This document shows, in pieces, positions 35,278-43,245 of a DNA stretch of 64,000 bases. The notes beneath the pieces are model-generated. The model had not been told where the DNA came from. It worked only from the letters and a program-made list of their open reading frames with translations, and made no database searches. Position numbers and translations under genes: made by a program. Source of the DNA: Halomonas sp. TD01 (GTDB lineage Bacteria > Pseudomonadota > Gammaproteobacteria > Pseudomonadales > Halomonadaceae); the NCBI RefSeq assembly GCF_923868895.1, contig NZ_OV350343.1, forward strand, positions 2,108,001-2,172,000. The letters run 5' to 3'. The stretch's first letter is position 1. Every line of letters starts with the position of its first letter.

Positions 35278-36476
35278 GGGCTTTCCTCATCACTGGCTGG
35301 CGTATCGCCCCGCTGGCGAATACGGACTTGTTGGCCTTCACGAGGCTGAGCCAAGCCGGCAATAACCACCCGCTGTCCGGGTACTAAACCGCTGCGTACT
35401 AGCGCCGTTTCCTGCCCGCGATAGGCCAGGGTGACATGGGTGCTGCGTAGGCGATCTTCATCATCTACCCACCATACCTGCTCGCCGGGACGCAATGCGG
35501 CAGAAGGCAAGGCGATGAGCGGCTCCTGGGTTGTGCTATGAAAGGCAACACGCAGCACATCGCCAAGACGCAGCGCAGGGCCATCTTGCTCTAGCGACAG
35601 CGGGTCATTCACGGCGATCAAAAGCTGCGCCTGTAAGCCGTTCTCTTCCAGGTTTGGCAGAATAGAAATTAAGTTACCTTCTCTGCTTGCTCCTTCCGGC
35701 CAGCCTTGGCTGGTAAGCGTGACGCGGCTGCCTGGCGTTAGCCAACCCAAAATATCCCCCGGCAACGAAGCGCGAACCCAAAACTGTTCGACGCCGACCA
35801 AGCTGAGTACTTCAGTACCTTGGCTTAACAGGCTGCCCGCACCGACCAAACGGTCTTGCACCATCGCCCGCCAAGGGGCAGCTAACGTGGCACGTTCAAG
35901 ATTAAGCGCCGCTTGGTCTCGCACCACGCGTGCTTGTGTTAGTTGAGCTTGAGCTTGGCGTAGCTGTGGTTCACGTAGCACCAGTGCACGGCGCTCAGCG
36001 CTAAGTTGGCGGCCAAAAGATTCATACTCACTTCGGGCGCGCTGTTGCTCCGCTTGTTCTAGCGCTAACTGTGCTTGAGCGTTGGCCAACTGCGCTTCGG
36101 CATCTTCCAAAATAAGGCGTAAATCGGCCTGATCGATATAAGCAACCGGTGCTCCTTGTTCAACGACCTGGCCTGGGAGAACGCCTTCGCCAAAGCGTTC
36201 TAGCTGACCAGCAACCCGGCTGGCTAGCATAGTGGATTTCTCAGCTTCTACTCGCCCAAAGCCGTTAAGCATAGGAGCTTGAAGGCGCTCTTCAGCCGTA
36301 ATGATATCTACTAAGGGTGGTGCGGCGGGCGGGGGCGGCCGTCGCTCAACGCGGGGTGGCTGGCTGATAATCCACCAAGCCAAGGCTAAACCGCCAACGA
36401 AGACCAGTAGCGCTGCCAAGGCACCGAAACCGACACGGCCTTGTTGAGAGGGAGCGTAAGAGTGAGAGGAGGTCAT
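35274..36476 (-). CDS. RND efflux periplasmic adaptor subunit
   Basis: The 400-residue membrane-fusion protein has an N-terminal anchor helix (about 13-38) and a proline-rich spacer (R-R-P-P-P-P-A-A-P-P). A lipoyl half-motif G-R-V-E-A-E-K-S-T-M-L-A-S-R-V-A-G and a long Ala/Gln-rich coiled-coil hairpin (about 120-185) follow. The second lipoyl half (A-P-W-R-A-M-V-Q-D-R) and beta-barrel domains complete it. It bridges the RND pump to an outer-membrane channel. It is the first gene of the four-gene minus-strand operon adaptor-pump-kinase-regulator, divergent from a TetR gene. Confidence 0.9.
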   Translation of the reverse strand: MTSSHSYAPSQQGRVGFGALAALLVFVGGLALAWWIISQPPRVERRPPPPAAPPLVDIITAEERLQAPMLNGFGRVEAEKSTMLASRVAGQLERFGEGVLPGQVVEQGAPVAYIDQADLRLILEDAEAQLANAQAQLALEQAEQQRARSEYESFGRQLSAERRALVLREPQLRQAQAQLTQARVVRDQAALNLERATLAAPWRAMVQDRLVGAGSLLSQGTEVLSLVGVEQFWVRASLPGDILGWLTPGSRVTLTSQGWPEGASREGNLISILPNLEENGLQAQLLIAVNDPLSLEQDGPALRLGDVLRVAFHSTTQEPLIALPSAALRPGEQVWWVDDEDRLRSTHVTLAYRGQETALVRSGLVPGQRVVIAGLAQPREGQQVRIRQRGDTPASDEESP

Positions 36477-36523
36477 TACCGCGCGGCATCCGTTGGCTGA
36501 GGGCGAAAATTCCAGAGAAAATG

Positions 36524-36551
36524 GCGTATCATGCTAGCATCACCGATACGC
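36524..36551. promoter_or_regulatory. Nested palindrome in the RND operon/TetR intergenic region
   Basis: ATGCTAGCAT (36531-36540) is a perfect 10-bp palindrome. It is flanked by a perfect inverted repeat GCGTATC (36524-36530) and GATACGC (36545-36551). The 218-base divergent gap also holds both promoters. It is the most likely binding site for the adjacent TetR protein. Confidence 0.5.
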
Positions 36552-36694
36552 AAGCAATGATTAGGTAAGCAATGTGCAAATAGCGTGCAACCCATCAAGC
36601 ATCGCTGCATCGTGCTGTCTAACCGCTGATGGGCCTAACAATACCTGTCATTATTATTTTGAAAAGCACTAAACTCACTGGTTAATGTGACGTC

Positions 36695-37303
36695 ATGAAA
36701 AACACCGCTACTCGCGATAAGTTAATTGATACCGGTGCCGAGCTGATTGCCCAGCAGGGCTACAATGCGACAGGTATTAATGCCGTCTTAAAAACCTGCG
36801 GCGTGCCTAAAGGGTCGTTTTACCACTACTTTTCCAGCAAAGAAGATTTTGGGCTGGCGGTGATCGAGCGCTTTGCCAGCCAGTACGATGAAAGCCTGGC
36901 AGCACTGCTTGAAGACGTCTCCTTACCACCGTTAGAGCGCATACGGCGTTACTTCGCCACAGGGCGTGAGCATATGTTGGACTGCGACCACACCACTGGC
37001 TGCTTGATTGGTAACCTGGGACAGGAGCTTTCTGGTCAAAGCGACACCTTCCGCGATGCGCTTAATCTGGTGTTTCAGCGCTGGGAAAAACGTTTTATCG
37101 TTTGTCTGAAAGAAGCGCAACATCAGGGGAATATCGATAAAGCAATTGCTCCAGAGGCCCTTGCTAGCTTTATATTGTCGGGGTGGGAAGGCGCTATACT
37201 TCGTGCCAAAACGCTTAAGTCGGTGACTCCCATGGAGCACTTCGAGTCGATTTTATTTGCCCATGTGCTGACACCATCGGCGCTCTGCGAAGCAAGCCGC
37301 TAG
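36695..37303 (+). CDS. TetR/AcrR-family transcriptional regulator
   Basis: The 202-residue regulator has a TetR N-terminal helix-turn-helix (G-A-E-L-I-A-Q-Q-G-Y-N-A-T-G-I-N, then G-V-P-K-G-S-F-Y-H-Y-F-S-S-K-E-D-F). The all-helical ligand domain contains C-D-H-T-T-G-C-L-I-G-N-L-G-Q-E, resembling the AcuR/NemR-like group. The paired cysteines near residues 90-96 could sense reactive electrophiles; that is inference. It is divergent from the RND operon and probably represses it and itself. Its stop overlaps the stop of the convergent HTH gene by four bases. Confidence 0.88.
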   Translation: MKNTATRDKLIDTGAELIAQQGYNATGINAVLKTCGVPKGSFYHYFSSKEDFGLAVIERFASQYDESLAALLEDVSLPPLERIRRYFATGREHMLDCDHTTGCLIGNLGQELSGQSDTFRDALNLVFQRWEKRFIVCLKEAQHQGNIDKAIAPEALASFILSGWEGAILRAKTLKSVTPMEHFESILFAHVLTPSALCEASR

Positions 37304-38103
37304 TGACGTGCGCGAAAGTGGTGCTCTCCGCTAGCCACATCGTTGCGCAGGGCTGCCAGCAGTGAATCATCTAGCGATGGGTCATTCAGTGGTAGCAGGC
37401 CGCACTGGGCCAACGCAGATCGCAGACTTATTTGTTCATCTAAGCGCTGATACACCACTCGCACACAACAGGGCATCCGCTCACTATTATCGGCAACCCC
37501 CATTTTTAATCCGGTTAAGCGTGTGACTTGGCTTTGAAAGCTGGGAAACAGAATAGTTTGAGTGATTTCGTGGCCGTTGAGTGTCTCGTGGTCAACCAAA
37601 AATAGCCGGTCTGCAAGTTTAACGGCGGTTCCTACGTAACGGTTATGGCAGGGCCGTCTTCCCAGAGCGACTTGCATACGTTCGGTTCGCTGGTACACCA
37701 CGCCTCCTTCTCTGGCTTCTAGGCACACCAACGTGCGCATCAAATGCCCTGGGCGCGACATCGAGTGGTAAAGCTCGAAGTAGCGACCCAGATAACGTTC
37801 CATGCCTTCGCTACCCCGCTGAATCAACGCATTGGGCCAGGGTAGTGTGCTTGGTGACGCGTCCGCATTGAGTTGGCCAGTTTGCACCAGCGCTCGGAAG
37901 TCGTGGTGAGGCAGGTCAATATCTTCTGGCGAGACACCAAAAAAGTGGCAAATACGCTGCAGCGCGGCATGGCTTGGATAATAGCGCCCGCTGAGGTAGC
38001 GGTTGAATTGGGCACGGTTAATGGATAAGCGACGGCAAACGTCCGCAATAGACGGGTAATAGCTGCACAGCAGGCGTAAGTTAGCCACAAAATCATCATG
38101 CAT
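37300..38103 (-). CDS. Helix-turn-helix transcriptional regulator, ligand unknown
   Basis: The 267-residue protein has an XRE-like helix-turn-helix in residues about 15-60 (I-A-D-V-C-R-R-L-S-I-N-R-A-Q-F-N-R-Y-L-S-G, Y-P-S-H, then I-C-H-F-F-G-V-S-P-E-D-I). A ~200-residue C-terminal domain of no family I can name follows. The C-terminal part contains a patterned beta-rich stretch with conserved-looking R-E-G-G-V-V-Y-Q-R-T-E-R, possibly a ligand-binding domain. It is monocistronic and convergent with the TetR gene; its target is unknown. The divergent gap to the OsmC-YcaO gene is about 180 bases. Confidence 0.75.
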   Translation of the reverse strand: MHDDFVANLRLLCSYYPSIADVCRRLSINRAQFNRYLSGRYYPSHAALQRICHFFGVSPEDIDLPHHDFRALVQTGQLNADASPSTLPWPNALIQRGSEGMERYLGRYFELYHSMSRPGHLMRTLVCLEAREGGVVYQRTERMQVALGRRPCHNRYVGTAVKLADRLFLVDHETLNGHEITQTILFPSFQSQVTRLTGLKMGVADNSERMPCCVRVVYQRLDEQISLRSALAQCGLLPLNDPSLDDSLLAALRNDVASGEHHFRARH

Positions 38104-38279
38104 GGGGATGGTTTCAACGTTCTCAGAAGGCGACGGTGAGGCTAATGTGAGGCCTTGGAGCGGTCAGTGCAATGCTTCCCAAGACGAAGCGGGTGAAAAA
38201 CTGGATAATGGACAGAAATCCGCCTACCGGCTTATGTTTTCAACAGCCGAGGCACACTCATTGCTCCGGATGCCCATTC

Positions 38280-40463
38280 ATGGAAATTAAAGTCAATTAT
38301 CTCGACAACCTCCGTTTAGAGGCCAAGTTCGACGATTTTACGGTTATCTCCGATCAGCCGATTCGCTATAAAGGCGATGGCTCAGCCCCTGGTCCGTTCG
38401 ACTACTTTCTAGCGTCGTCGGCGATGTGCGCGGCTTACTTTGTCAAGGTTTACTGCAACGCGCGAGATATTCCTACCGAGAATATTCGCCTGTCCCAGAA
38501 CAATATCGTCGACCCGGAAGATCGTTATAAGCAGATTTTCAAAATCCAGGTCGAGCTGCCGGAAGATATTTCTGAAAAGGATCGCCAGGGTATTTTGCGC
38601 TCCATCGACCGTTGCACGGTGAAGAAGGTTGTTCAAACCGGCCCCGAGTTTCAGATTGAAACGGTAGAGAATATCGATGAGGACGCCCAGGCGCTGCTGA
38701 TGGGGGCGCCGGAAGGCAGCGCTACCTACATCCCAGGTAAAGATTTGCCGCTGGAGCAGACCATTGCCAATATGAGCGCGATGCTGGCTGACCTGGGCAT
38801 GAAAATTGAGATCGCCTCCTGGCGTAATATCGTGCCCCACGTCTGGTCGCTACATATTCGCGATGCCGCCTCTCCTATGTGCTTTACCAACGGCAAAGGG
38901 GCTACCAAAGAGAGCGCGCTGTGCTCCGCACTGGGCGAATTTATTGAGCGCTTGAGCTGCAACTTCTTCTACAACGACCAGTACTTTGGTGAAGAAATTG
39001 CCAACAGCGACTTTGTTCACTACCCCAATGAAAAATGGTTTCAGCCGGGGCCGAACGATGAGCTTCCCGCTGAAATCCTCGACGAACACTGTCTGGCTAT
39101 TTATAACCCGGAAGGCGAGCTGTGTGGCTCCAATCTGATTGATACCAACTCCGGGCGTGAAGATCGGGGCATTGTATCGCTACCGTTTGTACGTCAGTCC
39201 GATGGCAAAACGGTCTATTTTCCCTCCAACTTAATCGAAAATCTGTTCCTAAGTAACGGCATGAGCGCGGGCAATACCCTAGTGGAAGCCCAGGTGCAGT
39301 GCTTGTCGGAAATCTTCGAGCGGGCGGTGAAGCGCGAAATCCTCGAACAGGAGTTAACCTTGCCGGATGTGCCGCAAGCGGTACTGGCAAAATATCCGAA
39401 CATTGTGGAAGGCATTAACGCCTTGGAAGCTCAGGGTTTCCCAGTGTTGGTAAAAGATGCCTCCATGGGTGGCCAGTTCCCGGTAATGTGCGTCACCTTA
39501 ATGAACCCGCGTACTGGCGGCGTATTTGCTTCGTTTGGCGCACACCCAAGCTTTGAAGTGGCGCTGGAGCGTAGCTTGACGGAGCTGTTGCAAGGCCGCA
39601 GCTTCGAAGGGTTAAACGATCTTCCGCTACCAACGTTTAACTCGCAAACCGTGACTGAGCCTAACAATTTTGTTGAGCACTTTATCGACTCGGTGGGTGT
39701 GGTTTCTTGGCGCTTCTTTAGTGCCAAACCCGATTTTGAGTTCAGCGAATGGGACTTCTCCGGCAGCAACCAAGAAGAAGCCGACACGCTGTTTGAGATC
39801 TTTGAAGAGCTGGGGGCCGAAGTGTACATGGCAGTACACGAAGACTTGGGCGCACCGGTCTGTCGCATTCTGGTGCCAGGTTATTCAGAAGTGTATCCCA
39901 TCGAAGATCTGATCTGGGATAACACCAATAAGGCGTTGGATTACCGCGAGGATATCCTCAACCTGCACCGCCTCGACGACGATCAGCTCACTGATCTGGT
40001 CGAGCGGCTGGAAGAGAGCCAAATGGATGATCACGCCGATATCATCACGCTGATTGGTATCGAGTTCGATGAGAACACCGTGTGGGGGCAGCTAACGATA
40101 CTAGAGCTGAAGCTGCTGGTTTACCTTGCGCTGCAACGCCATGAAGAGGCGCTGGACTGCGTGCAGATGTTCCTGCAGTACAACGACAACACCGTTGAAC
40201 GCGGACTGTTCTATCAGGCAGTGAACGCGGTACTGGAAATTGTATTGGATGATGAGCTGGAACTTGACGATTATCTGCACAACTTCCAGCGCATGTTCAG
40301 TGAAACGACCATGGCGGCTGTCGTGGGTTCGGTGAGTGGCGAAGTACGCTTCCATGGCCTAACGCCGACTAACATGCAGTTAGAAGGTCTGGAGCGCCAT
40401 CAGCGCTTGATCGAAAGTTACAAAAAGCTCCATGCGGCTCGGGCAGCAAAAGCGATTAAATAA
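38280..40463 (+). CDS. ycaO: OsmC-YcaO fusion protein
   Basis: I start this 727-residue protein at ATG 38280, where the usual M-E-I-K-V-N-Y-L-D-N-L-R-L-E-A-K-F-D-D begins. The frame is open 108 bases further upstream, but that part is atypical. Residues 1-~135 are an OsmC peroxiredoxin-like domain with A-S-S-A-M-C-A-A-Y-F and a second cysteine in D-R-C-T-V-K-K. Residues ~165-560 are a YcaO domain with ATP-site motifs G-K-G-A-T-K-E-S-A-L-C-S-A-L-G-E-F-I-E-R and A-Q-V-Q-C-L-S-E-I-F-E-R. A helical acidic C-terminus follows. E. coli YcaO assists RimO in beta-methylthiolation of ribosomal protein S12. No peptide or azoline biosynthesis genes are nearby, so a housekeeping role is likely. Confidence 0.9.
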   Translation: MEIKVNYLDNLRLEAKFDDFTVISDQPIRYKGDGSAPGPFDYFLASSAMCAAYFVKVYCNARDIPTENIRLSQNNIVDPEDRYKQIFKIQVELPEDISEKDRQGILRSIDRCTVKKVVQTGPEFQIETVENIDEDAQALLMGAPEGSATYIPGKDLPLEQTIANMSAMLADLGMKIEIASWRNIVPHVWSLHIRDAASPMCFTNGKGATKESALCSALGEFIERLSCNFFYNDQYFGEEIANSDFVHYPNEKWFQPGPNDELPAEILDEHCLAIYNPEGELCGSNLIDTNSGREDRGIVSLPFVRQSDGKTVYFPSNLIENLFLSNGMSAGNTLVEAQVQCLSEIFERAVKREILEQELTLPDVPQAVLAKYPNIVEGINALEAQGFPVLVKDASMGGQFPVMCVTLMNPRTGGVFASFGAHPSFEVALERSLTELLQGRSFEGLNDLPLPTFNSQTVTEPNNFVEHFIDSVGVVSWRFFSAKPDFEFSEWDFSGSNQEEADTLFEIFEELGAEVYMAVHEDLGAPVCRILVPGYSEVYPIEDLIWDNTNKALDYREDILNLHRLDDDQLTDLVERLEESQMDDHADIITLIGIEFDENTVWGQLTILELKLLVYLALQRHEEALDCVQMFLQYNDNTVERGLFYQAVNAVLEIVLDDELELDDYLHNFQRMFSETTMAAVVGSVSGEVRFHGLTPTNMQLEGLERHQRLIESYKKLHAARAAKAIK

Positions 40464-40507
40464 AAAGCGTCCCTCTATCGAGCCTTTTCAAAAGCAGTCG
40501 TGAAAGA

Positions 40508-40543
40508 ACGGTGCGCAGCCTGACAAAGGCGCGCACCGTTTTT
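40508..40543 (+). terminator. Rho-independent terminator after ycaO
   Basis: ACGGTGCGC (40508-40516) and GCGCACCGT (40531-40539) form a perfect 9-bp stem with a 14-base loop, followed by TTTT. Confidence 0.85.
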
Positions 40544-40567
40544 ATGTGATGCACTTTGGTGCAGTGG

Positions 40568-40606
40568 TTGGCGCAGTCAGTGCACACAACTGCACCGCTG
40601 CGCCAA
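40568..40606. promoter_or_regulatory. Inverted repeat upstream of the AGCS symporter gene
   Basis: TTGGCGCAG (40568-40576) and CTGCGCCAA (40598-40606) are a perfect 9-bp inverted repeat around a 21-base centre that itself contains GTGCAC and other TGCA elements. There is no T run, so an operator or 5' leader structure is likely. Confidence 0.45.
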
Positions 40607-40723
40607 ATTTATTTCTGCCCCATGCTTGGTAAAACGTTCTCCGCGGCGCGGTTTTAAAACGGCGCGAAATAAAACGACGCGAATTCCAACATAACGCTAA
40701 TACAAAAACGCGGAGAAAATCAC

Positions 40724-42187
40724 ATGCTTGATATGCTCAACGAGCTCCTCTGGGGAAAGGTACTGCTAGTGCTGCTGGTGGGCGTTGGCATCGGTTTTAC
40801 CGTTGCTTCCCGCTTTGTGCAGTTTCGCTATTTTGGCCAAATGTTTCGCATATTGGGGTCGGGTCAGGCCTTTAAGCGTAATAAACACGGCCACTTAAGT
40901 TCGTTTCAGGCACTTGTTCTGTCCGTGGCGGGTCGCGTGGGCGGCGGTAATATTGCCGGCGTAGCGGTCGCGATTACGCTAGGTGGCCCTGGGGCTATTT
41001 TCTGGATGTGGCTGGTGGGCCTGATGGGGATGGCGACTAGCTTTTTAGAATGTACCCTGGCGCAAACCTATAAAGAAGCGGAAGGCGATGGCACTTATCG
41101 CGGTGGCCCGGCGTACTACATTGTTAAAGGGTTAGGCAAACAGTGGCGCTGGCTGGCCGCGTTTTACTCGGTGCTATTGTTGTTAACCTTTGGCTTCGCC
41201 TTTACCGCGCTGCAATCCTACGCGGTAGCGACCTCGTTTGGCGACGCCTTTGGTGTACCGGTGCTTTACAGCGGAATTACTTTGGCCATGCTGGTCGGGC
41301 TGATTATTTTTGGTGGCATCAAGCGTATTGCGCGCATTTCAGAGTTTCTGGTGCCTTTCATGGCGGTCAGCTATATCGCCATTGCACTGTTGGTCATCGC
41401 CATGAACATTGGTGAAATCCCTGGTGTTATCACGCTAATCGTAAAAAGTGCTTTCGGCCTTGAGCCGCTGGTCGGTGGCGGTATTGGTGCTGCCATTATG
41501 ATGGGCTTGAAGCGTGGCTTGTTTTCTAACGAAGCTGGCCTAGGCAGTGCACCTAATGTGGCGGCGGTAGCTTATGTACCGCACCCGGCCAACCAAGGTA
41601 TCGTGCAGGCGTTCTCGGTATTTATCGATACCGTGATTATCTGCTCGGCCACAGCGTTTCTGATCCTGCTAAGCGGTGTGTACGATCCTGCAGCAGGCTC
41701 TGGCGTTGAAGGTATCGCTCTTACTCAGGCGGCGCTAGCCGACCATGTAGGCGAATGGGGCCGCACCTTTGTTAGTCTTGCGCTGCTGCTATTTGCATTC
41801 AGTACTATTTTGTACAACTACTACCTGGGCGAGAACAGCCTCAACTTCTTTAGCCGCGACAACCAGAATCTGTTTAACGCTTTCCGTGTCGCCATTGTGT
41901 TGCTGGTGTGCTGGGGTGCGACCACAGATCTTGGCACCGTGTTCGGCTTTGCCGATGTCACCATGGGCCTTCTTGCCGTGGTCAACCTCGTGGCGCTGAT
42001 TCTGTTGTTCAAGTGCGGCCTACGCATTCTTAATGATTACGATAGCCAGCGTCGCCAGGGCATTAAGCAGCCGATCTTCGATGCCAATCAGCACCCGGAT
42101 CTTGAGTTAGACCCGAAAGCCTGGGAGCTGGAGCCTGAAGAGGCCGAAGCGTTAAAGCAGCGTCTGGAAAACGCACCTGTTAAGTAA
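40724..42187 (+). CDS. Alanine/glycine:cation symporter (AGCS family)
   Basis: The 487-residue protein has about ten membrane helices and AGCS signatures: A-G-R-V-G-G-G-N-I-A-G-V-A-V-A-I-T-L-G-G-P-G near residue 75, Y-R-G-G-P-A-Y-Y-I, and K-R-G-L-F-S-N-E-A-G-L-G-S-A-P-N near residue 260. The G-x-G-N-I-x-G-V motif binds substrate and sodium. Members import small neutral amino acids with sodium or protons. The cytoplasmic asparaginase gene 39 bases downstream suggests this member may carry asparagine or a similar amino acid; that is inference. GGAG precedes the ATG. Confidence 0.92.
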   Translation: MLDMLNELLWGKVLLVLLVGVGIGFTVASRFVQFRYFGQMFRILGSGQAFKRNKHGHLSSFQALVLSVAGRVGGGNIAGVAVAITLGGPGAIFWMWLVGLMGMATSFLECTLAQTYKEAEGDGTYRGGPAYYIVKGLGKQWRWLAAFYSVLLLLTFGFAFTALQSYAVATSFGDAFGVPVLYSGITLAMLVGLIIFGGIKRIARISEFLVPFMAVSYIAIALLVIAMNIGEIPGVITLIVKSAFGLEPLVGGGIGAAIMMGLKRGLFSNEAGLGSAPNVAAVAYVPHPANQGIVQAFSVFIDTVIICSATAFLILLSGVYDPAAGSGVEGIALTQAALADHVGEWGRTFVSLALLLFAFSTILYNYYLGENSLNFFSRDNQNLFNAFRVAIVLLVCWGATTDLGTVFGFADVTMGLLAVVNLVALILLFKCGLRILNDYDSQRRQGIKQPIFDANQHPDLELDPKAWELEPEEAEALKQRLENAPVK

Positions 42188-42226
42188 GCCCGCACACGTA
42201 TCAACGCGATAAGAAAAGGAGCGCCC

Positions 42227-43237
42227 ATGCCCCGCGTACTCATGCTCTACACCGGCGGTACCATTGGTATGCAGCCATCGCCACACGGGTACGTACCTTG
42301 CGCGGGGTTGGCTGAGCGTTTAGCCACACACTTAGCGCTGGGCGCCACCGACAGGCTGCCATCCTTTGATGTGCTGGAAATGCAGCCGCTGATTGATAGC
42401 GCCGAACTCATGCCCGGCGCCTGGAACCGTTTAGTGGCACAGCTAGAAAACCACTGGCAAGCATACGATGCGTTTGTGGTGCTGCACGGCACCGATACCA
42501 TGGCGTATAGCGCTGCTGCACTGTCGTTTATGCTCGGTGCGATAAATAAGCCGGTGATTTTCACCGGCTCCCAAATTCCTCTGGGTGAGCCCCGTAGCGA
42601 TGCACTGAATAATCTTGTCAGTGCACTGCAACTGGTGGCGCACTCCGCGACACCTTGTGAAGTGAGCCTGGCCTTTCATAACCGACTACTGCGCGGCAAC
42701 CGTGCACGCAAGGTGCGCACTCAGGGCTTAGATGCCTTCGACTCCCCCAATTTCCCCTGGCTTGCCGAGCTTGGCATCGCTATGTCCTTCCCTCAGCCCT
42801 CTGCGCTGCTGAGCGGGCTCCCTAACTTTGCCCCCATTGAGGTGGATGAAGAAGCGGTCGCGATATTGCCACTCTATCCCGGTATGTCGCTGCGCCGCGC
42901 CAAGGCACTATTGGCCGATGAACGACTAAAAGGCTTGATTCTGCATAGCTACGGCGTGGGCAACCCGCCTAGCTTTGAAGGCGAGCTGCTAAAGGCGTTA
43001 ACGGCGGCTAATGAACGAGGGATAGCACTGCTCAACGTGACGCAGTGTGCCCAAGGGGAGGTCGTGCAGGGAGCTTACGCCACCGGCGCGGCGCTGAACC
43101 AAGCCGGTGTGATTGCGGGGGGCGATATCACGCTGGAAGCCGCCGTCGCGAAGCTCACGGTACTGCTAGGCCGTGGAGTGAGCGGCCCTGCACTACGCAA
43201 GGCACTTAGCGGCTCACTACGAGGCGAATGCAGCTAA
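42227..43237 (+). CDS. ansA: Cytoplasmic type I L-asparaginase
   Basis: The 336-residue enzyme hydrolyses asparagine to aspartate and ammonia. It has the nucleophile threonine T12 in Y-T-G-G-T-I-G-M and the second catalytic motif V-L-H-G-T-D-T-M-A-Y-S-A. Length and lack of a signal peptide match E. coli AnsA (338 residues). AAAGGAG sits just before the ATG, 39 bases after the AGCS symporter, so uptake and deamidation may be coupled. It is convergent with the DUF3422 gene, with eight bases between the stops and no visible terminator. Confidence 0.93.
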   Translation: MPRVLMLYTGGTIGMQPSPHGYVPCAGLAERLATHLALGATDRLPSFDVLEMQPLIDSAELMPGAWNRLVAQLENHWQAYDAFVVLHGTDTMAYSAAALSFMLGAINKPVIFTGSQIPLGEPRSDALNNLVSALQLVAHSATPCEVSLAFHNRLLRGNRARKVRTQGLDAFDSPNFPWLAELGIAMSFPQPSALLSGLPNFAPIEVDEEAVAILPLYPGMSLRRAKALLADERLKGLILHSYGVGNPPSFEGELLKALTAANERGIALLNVTQCAQGEVVQGAYATGAALNQAGVIAGGDITLEAAVAKLTVLLGRGVSGPALRKALSGSLRGECS

Positions 43238-43245
43238 CGAATTAC

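Noticed and set aside
38172..38279. N-terminal extension of the OsmC-YcaO protein
   Set aside because: The 36 extra residues are Pro/Cys/His-rich and unlike OsmC proteins, which begin at the conserved M-E-I-K-V-N.
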